Of a DNA stretch of 63,342 nucleotides, positions 36,356 through 46,016 are shown piece after piece (position 1 is the first letter of the stretch; every line of letters begins with the position of its first letter). Made by a program: the position numbers and the translations under genes. The stretch is taken from the NCBI GenBank assembly GCA_945869695.1, contig CAMBPV010000006.1, forward strand, positions 1 to 63,342, given 5' to 3'. The DNA is from Prosthecobacter debontii. Lineage in GTDB: Bacteria > Verrucomicrobiota > Verrucomicrobiia > Verrucomicrobiales > Verrucomicrobiaceae. Below the pieces are notes generated by a model. The model was not told the DNA's origin and searched no databases. It worked only from the letters and a program-made list of their open reading frames with translations.

Positions 36356-37462
36356 GTGAATAGAATTAAAGTCATTACTGCGATCTGGCTGATCGGAGTC
36401 AGCTCATCGCCTCTTTTCGGCTACCTGGGTAGTTTTGAGCAGAATGATGGCTATCACACGCCGAATATTGTCACGGGATACCAGAATGAAAATGACACGG
36501 GCGTCATTCCGTCAGCGGGAATCGCGGGTGATGTTTCTTTTTATCGCCAGAATCTACCGAGCAATGGGTTTATTTCTTGGGTTCCGAACAGTGCCTACCC
36601 AACCACCTCAAATGACCCTTCGCACGGACCTGATGTTACCCGTTATAACGCGGGGCAGTTCGGGGTCACGAGCGGTGGACCTGGAGGAGTCGGGGTGGAC
36701 ATTGCAGATGATTCCGGGCTATGGAGGGCGGTGGCCGGTGGTCGATTGGTCGAGGACGCGGGAGCTCCTTTTTACTCGGGCTCCACGACCTTGGAGCGAG
36801 ACCATATCATTGGCTGGAGATACACCGGTGCCCGGACGGGGTCGAATGTGCTGGATGTTTTAGCTGGGGAAGGTGATTTGATTTATGACTACTCATTCGA
36901 TTCCAGAGACCTTGCGGGCTATGCGCCGAATGCGACGGGTAGCCACGAGGTATCGATGAGTTTTTGGTTCTGCCCGACGGATTTTGACGACACGTATGGG
37001 GACAATGTTTTCGGTTTGGCCGTGAGGGACAATCTCGGCCAGAGTCTGATCGAGTTCGGATACACGGGTGACAATCGAGTGCAATACCGCGTGGGGAACA
37101 GCTCACTCTGGCAAACGACATCCCACGTGGCTGGCGCGAGTGGCTGGTCAAACGCGATCGTTGAAGTCAACACCCTCACGAATGTGACCAGCTTTTCCCT
37201 CCGCGCATGGAATGACGGTGGGAGCTTCCTCGGGACTCAGACGGCGATCTTGAGCGATGTCGCAATCGGTGTCGAAGCTGGGAGTCTCGATACACTCCGA
37301 TGGAGTGCGAAGGGTGGAGTCTTCGACAACGATACCCTTGACCGCGCCGACAAGAATACATTCGACGACTTCGAATTCACCGTCACCCCGGTTCCTGAGC
37401 CTGGGAGCGCCTTGCTCATGGCCATGGGTGGGCTGCTAGCTCTTCGAAGAAAGAGACGCTGA
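36356..37462 (+). CDS. PEP-CTERM sorting-domain exported protein
   Basis: 368 aa from GTG 36356 (VNRIKVITAIWLIGVSSSPLFG, a signal peptide). The frame is open 90 bp further upstream but without a signal peptide. The C-terminus VPEPGSALLMAMGGLLALRR is a textbook PEP-CTERM tail: PEP motif, hydrophobic helix, basic end. The body is Gly/Asp/Asn-rich and probably beta-sandwich (LamG-like), but I do not recognise it. It is expected to be processed by an exosortase and displayed or secreted. Confidence 0.85.
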   Translation: MNRIKVITAIWLIGVSSSPLFGYLGSFEQNDGYHTPNIVTGYQNENDTGVIPSAGIAGDVSFYRQNLPSNGFISWVPNSAYPTTSNDPSHGPDVTRYNAGQFGVTSGGPGGVGVDIADDSGLWRAVAGGRLVEDAGAPFYSGSTTLERDHIIGWRYTGARTGSNVLDVLAGEGDLIYDYSFDSRDLAGYAPNATGSHEVSMSFWFCPTDFDDTYGDNVFGLAVRDNLGQSLIEFGYTGDNRVQYRVGNSSLWQTTSHVAGASGWSNAIVEVNTLTNVTSFSLRAWNDGGSFLGTQTAILSDVAIGVEAGSLDTLRWSAKGGVFDNDTLDRADKNTFDDFEFTVTPVPEPGSALLMAMGGLLALRRKRR

Positions 37463-37483
37463 AAAACTGAGAATTCGCAGTGA

Positions 37484-37505
37484 CCGTTTGGTTTCTGCCA
37501 AACGG
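37484..37505. terminator. Stem-loop between convergent genes, possible terminator
   Basis: CCGTTTGG (37484-37491) pairs perfectly with CCAAACGG (37498-37505) around a 6-base loop, between the PEP-CTERM gene and the convergent hydrolase gene. No T tract follows on either strand, so it may be a weak or factor-assisted terminator. Confidence 0.4.
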
Positions 37506-37533
37506 CCAGTTGCGAGCGTGAAACGGGGCCGAA

Positions 37534-38337
37534 CTAGTGTTTCAGCAGCCACTCGGTGGTGCGGGGATTGAAGTCGCTCAGGCATTCCCAGTGGAAAGCG
37601 TGACCTGCGTCGTCATAGAGGTGCAGATCCGCGCCGGGGATTTGGGCTGCCACTTCTTCGCTCATCCATCTCGGGGTGAAGGCATCATTTTTTCCGCCAA
37701 TGACGAGGGTCGGGCAAGTGATCTTCTTCAGTTCATTGAGCGTGTTGTGCGTCATCGCTGCGGCGCTCTGGGCTTCCATCGCGTGAACGGGCTGCGGAGC
37801 TTGATTCGTGGCTGCATCCTTGAGTCCCGCCTGCATGTTTCCCCAGCAGTCATCATTGTCGAACCACGGCTTTGTGAAGATCAGCATCTGAACGTATTGC
37901 ATAAAATCCTCCGGACGCATCGTGGCTTTGCACTTCATCAGGTGCTGCCAGGTGTAGATGCCAAAGCGGTCTTGTCGGGCCCAGGTGCACATGAGGATCA
38001 TGCTTTTCACCTTTTCGGGGTGACGGAGAGCCAGTTGCTGCGCGATGACGCTGCCCAGTGAGCAGCCGACGATCCGCGCCTGCTTGATGCCGAGTTTGTC
38101 CATGAGACCAGCGTAGTCATCCGCCATCATCGCCGTGGTGTAGGGGCCTTCGGGTTTATCCGTCAGACCGACGCCGCGATTGTCACCCAGGATGCAGCGG
38201 AAGTGCGACTCCCAGGCCTGAGCATGAGCATCCCACACGCCGCCGGGCGCAGTGACGCCCATGATGCAGATGAGCGGCTCTCCGCTGCCGCGTTCTTCAT
38301 AGTTAAACTTGATACCGTTGGTTTCGATGAGGGGCAT
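37534..38337 (-). CDS. Alpha/beta hydrolase
   Basis: 267 aa from ATG 38337 (protein MPLIETNGIKFNYEERGSG). A 42-residue upward extension is open but not credible. The fold landmarks are GDNRGVGLTDKP, the nucleophile elbow VGCSLGSVIAQ, a catalytic Asp in GGKNDAFTP, and His in DDAGHAFHWE. It has no signal peptide, so it is cytoplasmic. The substrate is unknown; small esters, lactones and haloalkanes are all seen in this superfamily. Confidence 0.88.
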   Translation of the reverse strand: MPLIETNGIKFNYEERGSGEPLICIMGVTAPGGVWDAHAQAWESHFRCILGDNRGVGLTDKPEGPYTTAMMADDYAGLMDKLGIKQARIVGCSLGSVIAQQLALRHPEKVKSMILMCTWARQDRFGIYTWQHLMKCKATMRPEDFMQYVQMLIFTKPWFDNDDCWGNMQAGLKDAATNQAPQPVHAMEAQSAAAMTHNTLNELKKITCPTLVIGGKNDAFTPRWMSEEVAAQIPGADLHLYDDAGHAFHWECLSDFNPRTTEWLLKH

Positions 38338-38499
38338 GGTCTGGGTGGTCTGATTGAGGTTTGTGTATCGATTGGAAAAAGGAAACAGATCCCAGTGGTA
38401 ACGAAAGCAACCGGAAAGGACAAGCACGAAAAATAAATCCGGCTCTGCTTGCTCACATTGCACTTGAGGAGACCTCCTCCCACCTCTCCTATTGAGGAT

Positions 38500-39009
38500 A
38501 TGAAATCTTTAACAGTCTGCGCTGCCTTCGCTTTGTTGCTCATGGTCACGAGTTGCGAGACTCCGAAGCGAATGGAACCCGTGACGCTTCCGATCGAACC
38601 GCCAAAACCAGCAGTCACCGCAAGTGCCGCGCCTGCGGTGCCGACCGTTGATAGTTCCGGCCGGGTGACCACGGACAGCGGACTGAAATACCGTGTGTTG
38701 TCGTCGGGTCCTGCGGGTGGCCGCTCGCCGACGTTTTTTGATTCCGTGAGGGTGCATTACCATGGGACGCTCACCGATGGCACCGTCTTCGATAGTTCCA
38801 TTGACCGCGGTGTTCCTGCGACCTTTGCGGTTGGGCAGGTCATCGCAGGCTGGACGGAGGCGCTCAGGCTCATGAAGCCAGGAGACCAGTGGGAGCTCTA
38901 CATTCCATCTCGCCTCGCCTATGGCGAAAGGGCTGTGGGTGACAAAATTCCGCCCAATAGCGATCTGATTTTCAAGGTGGCATTAATCCAGATCTTGGGT
39001 GGATCCTAA
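38500..39009 (+). CDS. FKBP-type peptidyl-prolyl cis-trans isomerase, lipoprotein
   Basis: 169 aa from ATG 38500. A GAGGA-like ribosome site lies 5 bp upstream, and the longer frame from 38449 is rejected. The signal ends in a lipobox, MVTSC. The FKBP domain occupies about residues 65-168: [20 protein letters not shown], then [20 protein letters not shown] and [20 protein letters not shown]. It is expected to help folding in the periplasm. It heads a three-gene run with the DUF1592 and DUF1552 genes, with 8 bp to the next start. Confidence 0.92.
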   Translation: MKSLTVCAAFALLLMVTSCETPKRMEPVTLPIEPPKPAVTASAAPAVPTVDSSGRVTTDSGLKYRVLSSGPAGGRSPTFFDSVRVHYHGTLTDGTVFDSSIDRGVPATFAVGQVIAGWTEALRLMKPGDQWELYIPSRLAYGERAVGDKIPPNSDLIFKVALIQILGGS

Positions 39010-39017
39010 ACTGGCAA

Positions 39018-40961
39018 ATGCGACGCGCATCAGTCCTTCATCCCCTTTTGCAGATCGGAATGACCCTCTTTAAAATGGACCGCAGAGTCTTCATGGCCGT
39101 CGCTTCATTGAGCTTCGGGCTCGCTCTGTGTCAGCCATGCTCTGCGCAAAAGGTCGAAGACAAAAAAACTGCTGACCCGATAGCTGAGGCGAAGAAGGCT
39201 TTTAACGATGGCGTCGCGCCCTTCGTCAAAACCTACTGCGCGGAATGCCATGGGACCAAGAAGCGAAAAGGCGGGCTCGACTACATCAGCGCACTGAAGA
39301 ATCCAGGAGATGTGTCCACGAGACGAAAGTGGAAACAGGCATTGGCCAATGTGAAGGCGCATGACATGCCGCCGGAAGATGCCGATAACCAGCCGACGGA
39401 GGAGGAACGGCAAAAATTCCTGGACCTGATTGGCACACTGAAGTTTCTCAGCCCCAAGGATCCGGGCGCTTTTGTGATCCGGCGACTGACCAAGGTGGAG
39501 TATGGCAACACGCTGCATGATCTTTTCGGAGTCGAGCCATCCATCTCCCGTGAGTTGCCGGATGAAGTGTTTGGTGAAGGTTACCTAAACACGCTTTCGC
39601 CTCTCCAATCGGAGCAGTATCTCGGCATCGCCAATGAGGTGCTGGATCAGATGCCTGGCGAGACGAAAAAAAGGCTCTTCGGTCAGGTTCCGCCGGCGGG
39701 CTCAGATCTGCGGGCGGCGGCTAGAAGCAGCGCTCGGACACTGGCCCGAAGCGCGTATCGTCGGCCAGCTTCGGAGGCTGAGGTGGAGGTCTTGTTGAAG
39801 GTTTACGATCTGGGGGTGAAGAATAAACTCGCCTACCCAGACGCACTGCGCCTCATACTCAAAGCGATCCTCGTTTCGCCGCAATTCCTCTTCATCACGC
39901 CAGCGCAGGAGCGGATCGAGGGGCAGTCGATCGTTCCCCTCGATGACTATCAATTAGCCTCACGCTTATCGTATTTGCTCTGGGCAACGATGCCTGATGC
40001 CGAGCTTTCAGCCTTGGCTGACAGCGGTAAACTTCACGAGCCGGAGGTGCTCAAGAAACAGGTGAAGCGGCTTCTCGCGAGCCCGCGCTCTCGTGCCTTG
40101 TTTGATGGCTTTGGTGCGCAGTGGTTAGGGCTCGGGGACATTCACGAGAAGACTTTTGATACGGCCAAATTTCCTCAGATGACCCGTGAGATGCGGTCTG
40201 CGATGTATGACGAGGCGCGCCTGTTCTTTGACAGCATCCTGCGGGAGAATCGCAGCGTCGTGAGTTTTGTGGATAGCGATTACACCTTTCTCAATGGCAC
40301 GCTGGCAGCGCTCTATGGTCTCGAAAAATCTGTCACGGGTCCGGATATGCGCCGGGTAAAACTGACGGATGCGAATCGCGGTGGTATCCTGTCGATGCCG
40401 GGTGTTCTGGCCACGACCTCATTTCCGAATCGCACCAGCGCGGTCAAACGTGGCGTTTGGGTGTTGGAGCAGGTGCTCGGAGACCATGTGCCGCCTGCAC
40501 CACCCAATGTTCCCGCTTTGGAAAAGCAGGATCAAAAGAAAGTGGCCAATCTCACCCTGCGTCAGCGGACCGAGTTGCACCGCACGAACTCCGTCTGCGC
40601 CAATTGCCACAAGATTCTCGATCCCATCGGGTTCGGTCTCGAGAACTTCGATGCCATTGGGCGTTGGCGTGATCAGGACGATTCCGGCGGGAGCATCGAC
40701 GCCGCAGGCGAGCTTCCGGGAGGCAAGCATTTCTCATCCCCAAAAGAACTGAAAGTCATCATCGCAGGCCGCAAAGCCGAACTGGCCCGCAACCTCACCG
40801 AAAAACTACTCGCCTACGCTCTCTGCCGTCAGCTCGAAGGTTACGATGAAATTGTGGTGGACCACTTGATGGAAAGCGTCGCCAAAGATGGATTTCGGAT
40901 GCAAACCCTCATCACCGAGATCGTTACCAGTTACCCCTTTCTCAATTGTCGAATTCAATAA
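39018..40961 (+). CDS. Planctomycete-type cytochrome (DUF1587/DUF1592/DUF1588/DUF1585 multidomain protein)
   Basis: 647 aa from ATG 39018; ATG 39075 ([20 protein letters not shown]) gives a cleaner signal peptide and may be the real start. A CAECHG haem motif and [15 protein letters not shown] form the N-terminal cytochrome-like domain. DUF1587 ([18 protein letters not shown]), DUF1595, DUF1592 ([16 protein letters not shown]), DUF1588 with [18 protein letters not shown], and C-terminal DUF1585 ([17 protein letters not shown]) follow. It has two CxxCH motifs. The function of the family is unproven; it is exported and always paired with a DUF1552 gene, as here. Confidence 0.92.
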   Translation: MRRASVLHPLLQIGMTLFKMDRRVFMAVASLSFGLALCQPCSAQKVEDKKTADPIAEAKKAFNDGVAPFVKTYCAECHGTKKRKGGLDYISALKNPGDVSTRRKWKQALANVKAHDMPPEDADNQPTEEERQKFLDLIGTLKFLSPKDPGAFVIRRLTKVEYGNTLHDLFGVEPSISRELPDEVFGEGYLNTLSPLQSEQYLGIANEVLDQMPGETKKRLFGQVPPAGSDLRAAARSSARTLARSAYRRPASEAEVEVLLKVYDLGVKNKLAYPDALRLILKAILVSPQFLFITPAQERIEGQSIVPLDDYQLASRLSYLLWATMPDAELSALADSGKLHEPEVLKKQVKRLLASPRSRALFDGFGAQWLGLGDIHEKTFDTAKFPQMTREMRSAMYDEARLFFDSILRENRSVVSFVDSDYTFLNGTLAALYGLEKSVTGPDMRRVKLTDANRGGILSMPGVLATTSFPNRTSAVKRGVWVLEQVLGDHVPPAPPNVPALEKQDQKKVANLTLRQRTELHRTNSVCANCHKILDPIGFGLENFDAIGRWRDQDDSGGSIDAAGELPGGKHFSSPKELKVIIAGRKAELARNLTEKLLAYALCRQLEGYDEIVVDHLMESVAKDGFRMQTLITEIVTSYPFLNCRIQ

Positions 40962-40970
40962 ACACGCGCC

Positions 40971-42353
40971 ATGGCCTCTCATCACCACATTGACCGTCGC
41001 ACCTGCCTGAGAGGCCTCGGAGCCTCACTGGCCCTGCCTTTGTTTGAAACCATGGGCTGGGCGGACGCGGCCAAGGGTAAAACGAGTTACAAGCCGCCGG
41101 TGCGTCTCAGTTTTATGTACATGCCGCATGGCGTGATCATGGATCAGTTCTGGCCCACGACGCCGGAGAGTTTCCTCGAGTCACCGCCGCCGGCACTGGA
41201 GTCGCTGCGGTCGGTGCTGGATCAATGCATGCTGATGAAGGGCATCACGGGTATTCCGATCGCCCCTTTTAATGGTGCTCCTCATGCGCTGGAACTGTCG
41301 ACCTGGCTGACCGCCCAATTGCCCGATTCGAACACGCGTAACCGAATCAACATCGCCATCTCAGCGGACCAAATCGCCGCCAATTACGTGGGTGGGCTCA
41401 CGTCTTTGCCATCGCTCGAGTTGGCCACCATGCCGCAGACGCACAAGGAGAATCAGGAAGGGCTCAACGAGGGCTACTACTCGCATTGTAGCTTCCGCTC
41501 ACCGACGCAGGCGGTGCCTGCTGAGACGAATCCGCGCAGCGTGCTCAATCGACTGTTTGGCAAGTCCGACAAACCAGGTGGCACAGCTCAATCCAATCCT
41601 CTGGAACGGCAAATGCTGGATTTGGTCATTGATGGAGCCAAAGACCTGCGTCGAAGATTGCCGCAGAATGATCAGCACAAACTGGACGAATACCTCGACA
41701 GCGTGCGTGCCGTGGAACGCCGCATCGCCGCCATCGAGTATCGCCAAAAGGAAGCGGCTCTGGAAAAGGCTGGCGTCAGTGCTAGCAGGCGCAAATCCAG
41801 CGACTCACCGCCCATCGAGATCAAGATCCCCGAGGGAGACAAGCGCAGTGAATACATGCAGGTCATGTGCGACCTGAACGTCCTGGCCTTTCAGACGGAT
41901 ACGACGCGCGTGAGCACTTACATCGGCTCCACGCCCAACGGGGTTTCGTATCCAGAGCTCGGGTTCAAGGATGAGCATCACTCGCAGACGCATCACAACA
42001 ACCGACCCGAGCAGGTCAGCAAGGTTGCTTCGATCACGAAGTTTAACATCGATCAGTTTGCCTACATGGTGAAAAAAATGGCCAGCCTGCGTGAAGGTGA
42101 TGGCACTCTGCTCGATAACTGCATCATGATGTGGGGCTCCGGTCTGGAGGACGGCAATAAACACTCCCGCGAAAATTTGCCCTTCATCATCGCGGGAAAG
42201 GGTGGTGGCTCTCTCAACACCGGGCGTTTCTTTGCCAATACAAAGGGCAACCAAGGCGATCTGCTGACGACCTTGCTCGCTTGTGCAGGGATTCCGTTGG
42301 ATCGTCCGATCGGCATTGCGACCAAGCAGATCAAAGAGATGATGAAAGTTTGA
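40971..42353 (+). CDS. DUF1552 exported protein
   Basis: 460 aa. The twin-arginine signal is [35 protein letters not shown] near the start and [20 protein letters not shown] near the end are typical of DUF1552, a family with a sulfatase/phosphatase-like (DUF1501-like) fold. It starts 9 bp after the DUF1592 gene, the usual partner. The pair is common in planctomycetes and verrucomicrobia. A joint periplasmic redox or polysaccharide function has been suggested for such pairs, but it is unproven. Confidence 0.92.
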   Translation: MASHHHIDRRTCLRGLGASLALPLFETMGWADAAKGKTSYKPPVRLSFMYMPHGVIMDQFWPTTPESFLESPPPALESLRSVLDQCMLMKGITGIPIAPFNGAPHALELSTWLTAQLPDSNTRNRINIAISADQIAANYVGGLTSLPSLELATMPQTHKENQEGLNEGYYSHCSFRSPTQAVPAETNPRSVLNRLFGKSDKPGGTAQSNPLERQMLDLVIDGAKDLRRRLPQNDQHKLDEYLDSVRAVERRIAAIEYRQKEAALEKAGVSASRRKSSDSPPIEIKIPEGDKRSEYMQVMCDLNVLAFQTDTTRVSTYIGSTPNGVSYPELGFKDEHHSQTHHNNRPEQVSKVASITKFNIDQFAYMVKKMASLREGDGTLLDNCIMMWGSGLEDGNKHSRENLPFIIAGKGGGSLNTGRFFANTKGNQGDLLTTLLACAGIPLDRPIGIATKQIKEMMKV

Positions 42354-42359
42354 ATGGAA

Positions 42360-43025
42360 TTAAAGCCCTTCAAATAGCCTTACGTCATCAATCTTGCAGG
42401 TGCCAAAATCGATGCCCTTGAAGTCAATCTGGGCCTGGCCTGTCATGTCGATGTGGGAGCTGTTGAATCGGTGTTTGATGCCGTCAATGGTGAGGATGAG
42501 AGCGCCTTTTTTGAGTTCGATGGCTACGTCGTGCCAGGTGTGGAGAGAAAAGAGAGGTGCTTCGACCGGGATCTTCTCCACATCCTTTTTGATCGTCAGT
42601 GTGGTGGCTTTTTCACTGAAGGTGAGAGTGTGGATGTGATGACCGATGTCGATGAGTGGAAAGCCCCGGGTGTAGGCCTTGCCATCATAACGGACGCGCA
42701 TCGTGCAGACGAAATTTTCCGGCACCTTTTTCAGCCAGATCACGGGTTTGAATCCAGCGTGTGCTTTGTCACCTTTGGCCACCATCTTTTCTTGGAACTC
42801 CTTGGACGACTGGCTCCCAATGAGCACGCCATCTTTGATGACCCAAGTGCTGCTCTGGCGCACCTCCCAGAATTCGGTGTTGAGGGCACCCTCAAAAGTG
42901 TCGGAGTAAACAAGCTTGGTGTTCTTGAATAACTCCGCCTGGTAGTCGGCGCTGTGTGCCTGGGAAAGCGGGGTGAGCGCGATCCAGGCCAGAGAAAGGA
43001 GGGATTTGGAGAGCTGAGATTTCAT
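42360..43025 (-). CDS. Exported DUF1080-like (concanavalin-fold) protein
   Basis: 221 aa with a signal peptide ending near SQAHSA. The pattern DTFEGALNTEFWEVRQSSTWVIKDGVLIGSQSS and HTWHDVAIELKKGALILTIDG is like the DUF1080/LamG beta-sandwich found in carbohydrate-related exported proteins. No catalytic residues can be assigned. It is convergent with DUF1552 (6 bp between the stops) and divergent from the next gene. Confidence 0.78.
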   Translation of the reverse strand: MKSQLSKSLLSLAWIALTPLSQAHSADYQAELFKNTKLVYSDTFEGALNTEFWEVRQSSTWVIKDGVLIGSQSSKEFQEKMVAKGDKAHAGFKPVIWLKKVPENFVCTMRVRYDGKAYTRGFPLIDIGHHIHTLTFSEKATTLTIKKDVEKIPVEAPLFSLHTWHDVAIELKKGALILTIDGIKHRFNSSHIDMTGQAQIDFKGIDFGTCKIDDVRLFEGL

Positions 43026-43113
43026 GAGGAAGTCATGGGAACGTGAGGGTTTGGGATGTCTTGCGGCGGGTTGTTGGCGATTGCCTTCTCATCGGCTGCT
43101 TTTAGAGTCAGTG

Positions 43114-44121
43114 ATGCGATCAGCCTGCTTCTCGGTTTTATTGAGTCTCCTTTTCGTGCTTTCAGCTTCCGGTGCGGATCTGCCCGAAGGCGTGCGACGT
43201 GTGAAGGTCTTGAGCTATCCAGACTGCTTTGAGTTATCCAATCAGGAGGTCCGAGTCACGCTGGGGCATCATGTGGGTGGACGTGTTTTGGAGTATACCT
43301 ATTTGGGCAGCAATGCGCTTTACCTTGACCCGAAGGAAGCGCAATGGAGTGAGTCAGGTGAGAATCAAAGAATGGCGAGTGCCGGTCGGTTTGACATCGG
43401 GCCGGAGTATTTGATCCCGAAGCGGGAGAAACTCTGGACTGGTGAGTGGCAGGTCGAGGCCATCGGACCGCGTGCGGTGAGACTCACGAGTCAGCCTGAT
43501 GATGCGACGGGTGTGCAGTTGATCCGTGAGTTTCGACTCAGCACAAAGGGAACGCATCTCTCATGCGAGCAGATCATCAAAAACATTTCATCGGAGACGA
43601 AGTATTGGTCGCACTGGAGTCGAACTTTTGCGGTGCATGGAGGCATCGGTGTGGTGCCGCTCACGCCCGAAACCCGGCGCTTCCCGAATGGGTGGATCAT
43701 GTATAAGCAAGGGAAAGACCCCTCCATCATGCTCAAGCCCACTGATCCGAATGTGCGCCAGCGGGGAAATTTTCTTGAAGTTTTGGCGCCGACGCAGTTT
43801 CCCAAGTTGGGCTTTGATTCCCATGCAGGCTGGATGGCTTACGTGATGCCGCACGGTCAGGCTTTCGTGAAGCGCTATCCCTCGCCAAAGGACGGCGTGT
43901 ATCCTGAGATCGCTGGATTGACCCTGTGCTTCTGGTATCCGCCAGCGAGTCAGACACCGGCGATTGAATTGGAACCCCACGGGCCGCGCAACACCATCGA
44001 GCCGGGTAAATCTGCGAGTTTCAAAGAGGATTGGTATCTCCTCCGGCATCCGTTTCCTGCTGCTGGTAGTCAGTTGAATTTGGATCAACTGGCGGCTCAA
44101 GTCGAAAGCGAGGCACGCTGA
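43114..44121 (+). CDS. Exported protein, DUF4380-like
   Basis: 335 aa from ATG 43114 (MRSACFSVLLSLLFVLSASG, a signal peptide); the 30-codon extension upstream is rejected. The motif VRVTLGHHVGGRVLEYTYLGSNALYL is typical of DUF4380-like proteins, with a galactose-mutarotase-like beta-sandwich. YWSHWSRTFAVHGGIGVVPLTP follows. No biochemical function is known to me. A role in handling sugars outside the cell is only an inference from the fold. Confidence 0.75.
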   Translation: MRSACFSVLLSLLFVLSASGADLPEGVRRVKVLSYPDCFELSNQEVRVTLGHHVGGRVLEYTYLGSNALYLDPKEAQWSESGENQRMASAGRFDIGPEYLIPKREKLWTGEWQVEAIGPRAVRLTSQPDDATGVQLIREFRLSTKGTHLSCEQIIKNISSETKYWSHWSRTFAVHGGIGVVPLTPETRRFPNGWIMYKQGKDPSIMLKPTDPNVRQRGNFLEVLAPTQFPKLGFDSHAGWMAYVMPHGQAFVKRYPSPKDGVYPEIAGLTLCFWYPPASQTPAIELEPHGPRNTIEPGKSASFKEDWYLLRHPFPAAGSQLNLDQLAAQVESEAR

Positions 44122-44134
44122 GTCTGAATCAGAT

Positions 44135-44551
44135 TCAGTCAGCCGACTGCACGAGGGTCTTTTTCCACTGAATATAAAGTTCCTTCACCTGAGCGTGTGT
44201 CTTTGCGTCAGGCACTTGGATCCCGAAGGTCTTGTTGGTGTGCGTGGAGTTGGCTTCATCTGAAAAAGACTGAGACAACACACAGCGGGTGTAGCCTTTG
44301 TCCTTTGCAGTGATGGGGAGTTCTTAGACCGTATCCTTGCCTGATTTTTTGGTTTTATGATCTGCGAGGGCTTCGGTGGCCTCGTTGATTTTGAAGAAGG
44401 GGGCCACTCCATCCCATTGAGGTGAGAAGACGCTGAACTCAACTTTGAGAGCTTTGTGGATCACCACGACTGCGTCGGGCGCATTGTCGCCATTTGCAGA
44501 ATCATTTTCCTCTTTGATCGCTTTTGCCGTGAAAGCTGGGGGCACACCCAC
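44135..44551 (-). pseudogene. Decayed gene with internal stop, unknown family
   Basis: One minus-strand frame reads as convincing protein across a TAA at 44324-44326. Before it: VGVPPAFTAKAIKEEN to KKSGKDTV. After it: ELPITAKDKGYTRCVLSQ to KTLVQSAD, then TGA at 44135-44137. An in-frame TAG lies three codons upstream of the GTG at 44551, so the 5' end is also gone or degraded. About 137 codons remain. There is no homology I can name. A sequencing error at the TAA cannot be ruled out. Confidence 0.55.
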
Positions 44552-44594
44552 CTCAAACTAGGCTCCACGAAATGACTTTCAACCTCCGGGAAAA

Positions 44595-44987
44595 TTGGTG
44601 AGACGCACTGCTTGGCTGCTGATTTTGGGAGCGACACTTCTTGGGTGTCGTGCCGAGGAAGGTGCCCGGTCTTATGAGCCATCTCAGTTCTTCCGCACAC
44701 GGATCCTGCCGATTCTCGAGAACCGTTGTTTCGAGTGTCATTCCAGCGCTCATGAGATCGAGGGCGGTTTGTCGTTGGATTCCCGGTTGGGTTGGGAAAA
44801 GGCAGGTGACAATGGACCCGCCGTCACCCCGCGCGACCTGAAGAAAAGCCTGCTGATTCAGGCCATCCGGCATCTCGACTCCGAGAGTGCCATGCCACCG
44901 AAGAAAAAACTTCAGCCGATCGAGATCGCCTTGCTAGAGACTTGGGTTTTGCTCGGGGCACCGGACCCACGATCCAAATCCAATTAG
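44595..44987 (+). CDS. Small lipoprotein cytochrome c (planctomycete-type)
   Basis: 130 aa from GTG 44595. The lipobox is TLLGC (about residue 18). The haem motif CFECHSS (about 45-51) with GGLSLDSRLGWEKAG and SAMPPKKKLQP (likely axial Met) matches the cytochrome domain usually found at the N-terminus of DUF1549/DUF1553 proteins. Here it stands alone. It probably carries electrons in the periplasm. Its end overlaps bioB by 4 bp, tail to tail. Confidence 0.85.
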   Translation: MVRRTAWLLILGATLLGCRAEEGARSYEPSQFFRTRILPILENRCFECHSSAHEIEGGLSLDSRLGWEKAGDNGPAVTPRDLKKSLLIQAIRHLDSESAMPPKKKLQPIEIALLETWVLLGAPDPRSKSN

Positions 44988-46006
44988 CAGCCGCAGCCAG
45001 CGCCTGCGACGACCTCACACTCGGGATAAGCCGGGCGATTTTGATCTGCATCGGGTGCCGCCATGGAAGGATCTGGACGTTGGGCGGAGAGGCCGAGTTG
45101 ATCAAGAAGGGCGAGATCTTCATTCGCGCGCGGATTGGCGGCGGTGAGAAGTTTATCGCCATAAAAAATGGAATTGGCACCAGCGAAGAAGCAGAGGGCT
45201 TGGGCTTCCTGGCTGAGATTGGTCCGGCCTGCACTGAGGCGTACTTTGGCCCGTGGAATGGCGATGCGCGTGGTGGCGATCATGCGGATGAGCGAGAAGG
45301 AGTCCACCTGCTCATTGCCACCGAGCGGCGTGCCTTGGATGGGCATGAGCGCATTGATCGGCACGCTCTCGGGGTGGGGATTGAAGTTACTCAGGACTTC
45401 GAGCATTTTCAGCCGGTCCTCAATGGTCTCTCCGAGGCCGAGAATGCCTCCGCAGCAGACAGACATGCCTGCGTCCTGAGCATGACGAATGGTCTTGAGC
45501 CGATCATCAAAGGTGTGAGTGCTGACCACGTTCGGATAGTGCTCAGGAGAGGTGTCGATGTTGTGATTGTAAGCGGTGACGCCGGCTTCCTTAAGTTGCT
45601 GAGCTTCGGATTCGCCGAGTTCACCCAGAGTAACGCAGACTTCCATCCCGAGGGTGGAAACATCCCGCACGATGTCGAGCACCTGATTGAACTTCTGTGT
45701 TCCGGAGCGCACGCCTTTCCAGGCGGCTCCCATGCAAAAGCGGGTGGAGCCATTCGCACGGGCGGCGAGGGCGCGCTCCATGACCTGCTCACGCTCCATG
45801 AGCTTCTCTGCCTTCACCTCGGTGGTGTAGCGGGCGCTCTGGGCGCAGTAGCCGCAGTCTTCACTGCATCCGCCTGTCTTGATGGAAAGAAGGGTGCAGA
45901 GCTGCACTTCATTCTCGGGCCAGTGTTCTTCATGCACGGCGCGCGCCTGCTTGATGAGGTTGAAGAACGGCTGGTTGTAGATGCGGTGTAAATCGGGGTA
46001 GTTCAT
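44984..46006 (-). CDS. bioB: Biotin synthase
   Basis: 340 aa radical-SAM enzyme. GGCSEDCGYCAQSARY (about residues 46-61) holds the CxxxCxxC [4Fe-4S] site. NHNIDTSPEHYPNV, GGILGLGET and PINALMPIQGTPL, then the Arg/Asn region RLSAGRTNL, FFAGANSIFYGDKLLTAANP, are all standard BioB blocks. It converts dethiobiotin to biotin in the cytoplasm. No other bio gene is nearby. Confidence 0.96.
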   Translation of the reverse strand: MNYPDLHRIYNQPFFNLIKQARAVHEEHWPENEVQLCTLLSIKTGGCSEDCGYCAQSARYTTEVKAEKLMEREQVMERALAARANGSTRFCMGAAWKGVRSGTQKFNQVLDIVRDVSTLGMEVCVTLGELGESEAQQLKEAGVTAYNHNIDTSPEHYPNVVSTHTFDDRLKTIRHAQDAGMSVCCGGILGLGETIEDRLKMLEVLSNFNPHPESVPINALMPIQGTPLGGNEQVDSFSLIRMIATTRIAIPRAKVRLSAGRTNLSQEAQALCFFAGANSIFYGDKLLTAANPRANEDLALLDQLGLSAQRPDPSMAAPDADQNRPAYPECEVVAGAGCGC

Positions 46007-46016
46007 GTCAATGGTC

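Noticed and set aside
44135..44551. Stop-codon recoding (selenocysteine or pyrrolysine)
   Set aside because: The stop is TAA, which is not used for either, and the 5' end of the frame is also missing.
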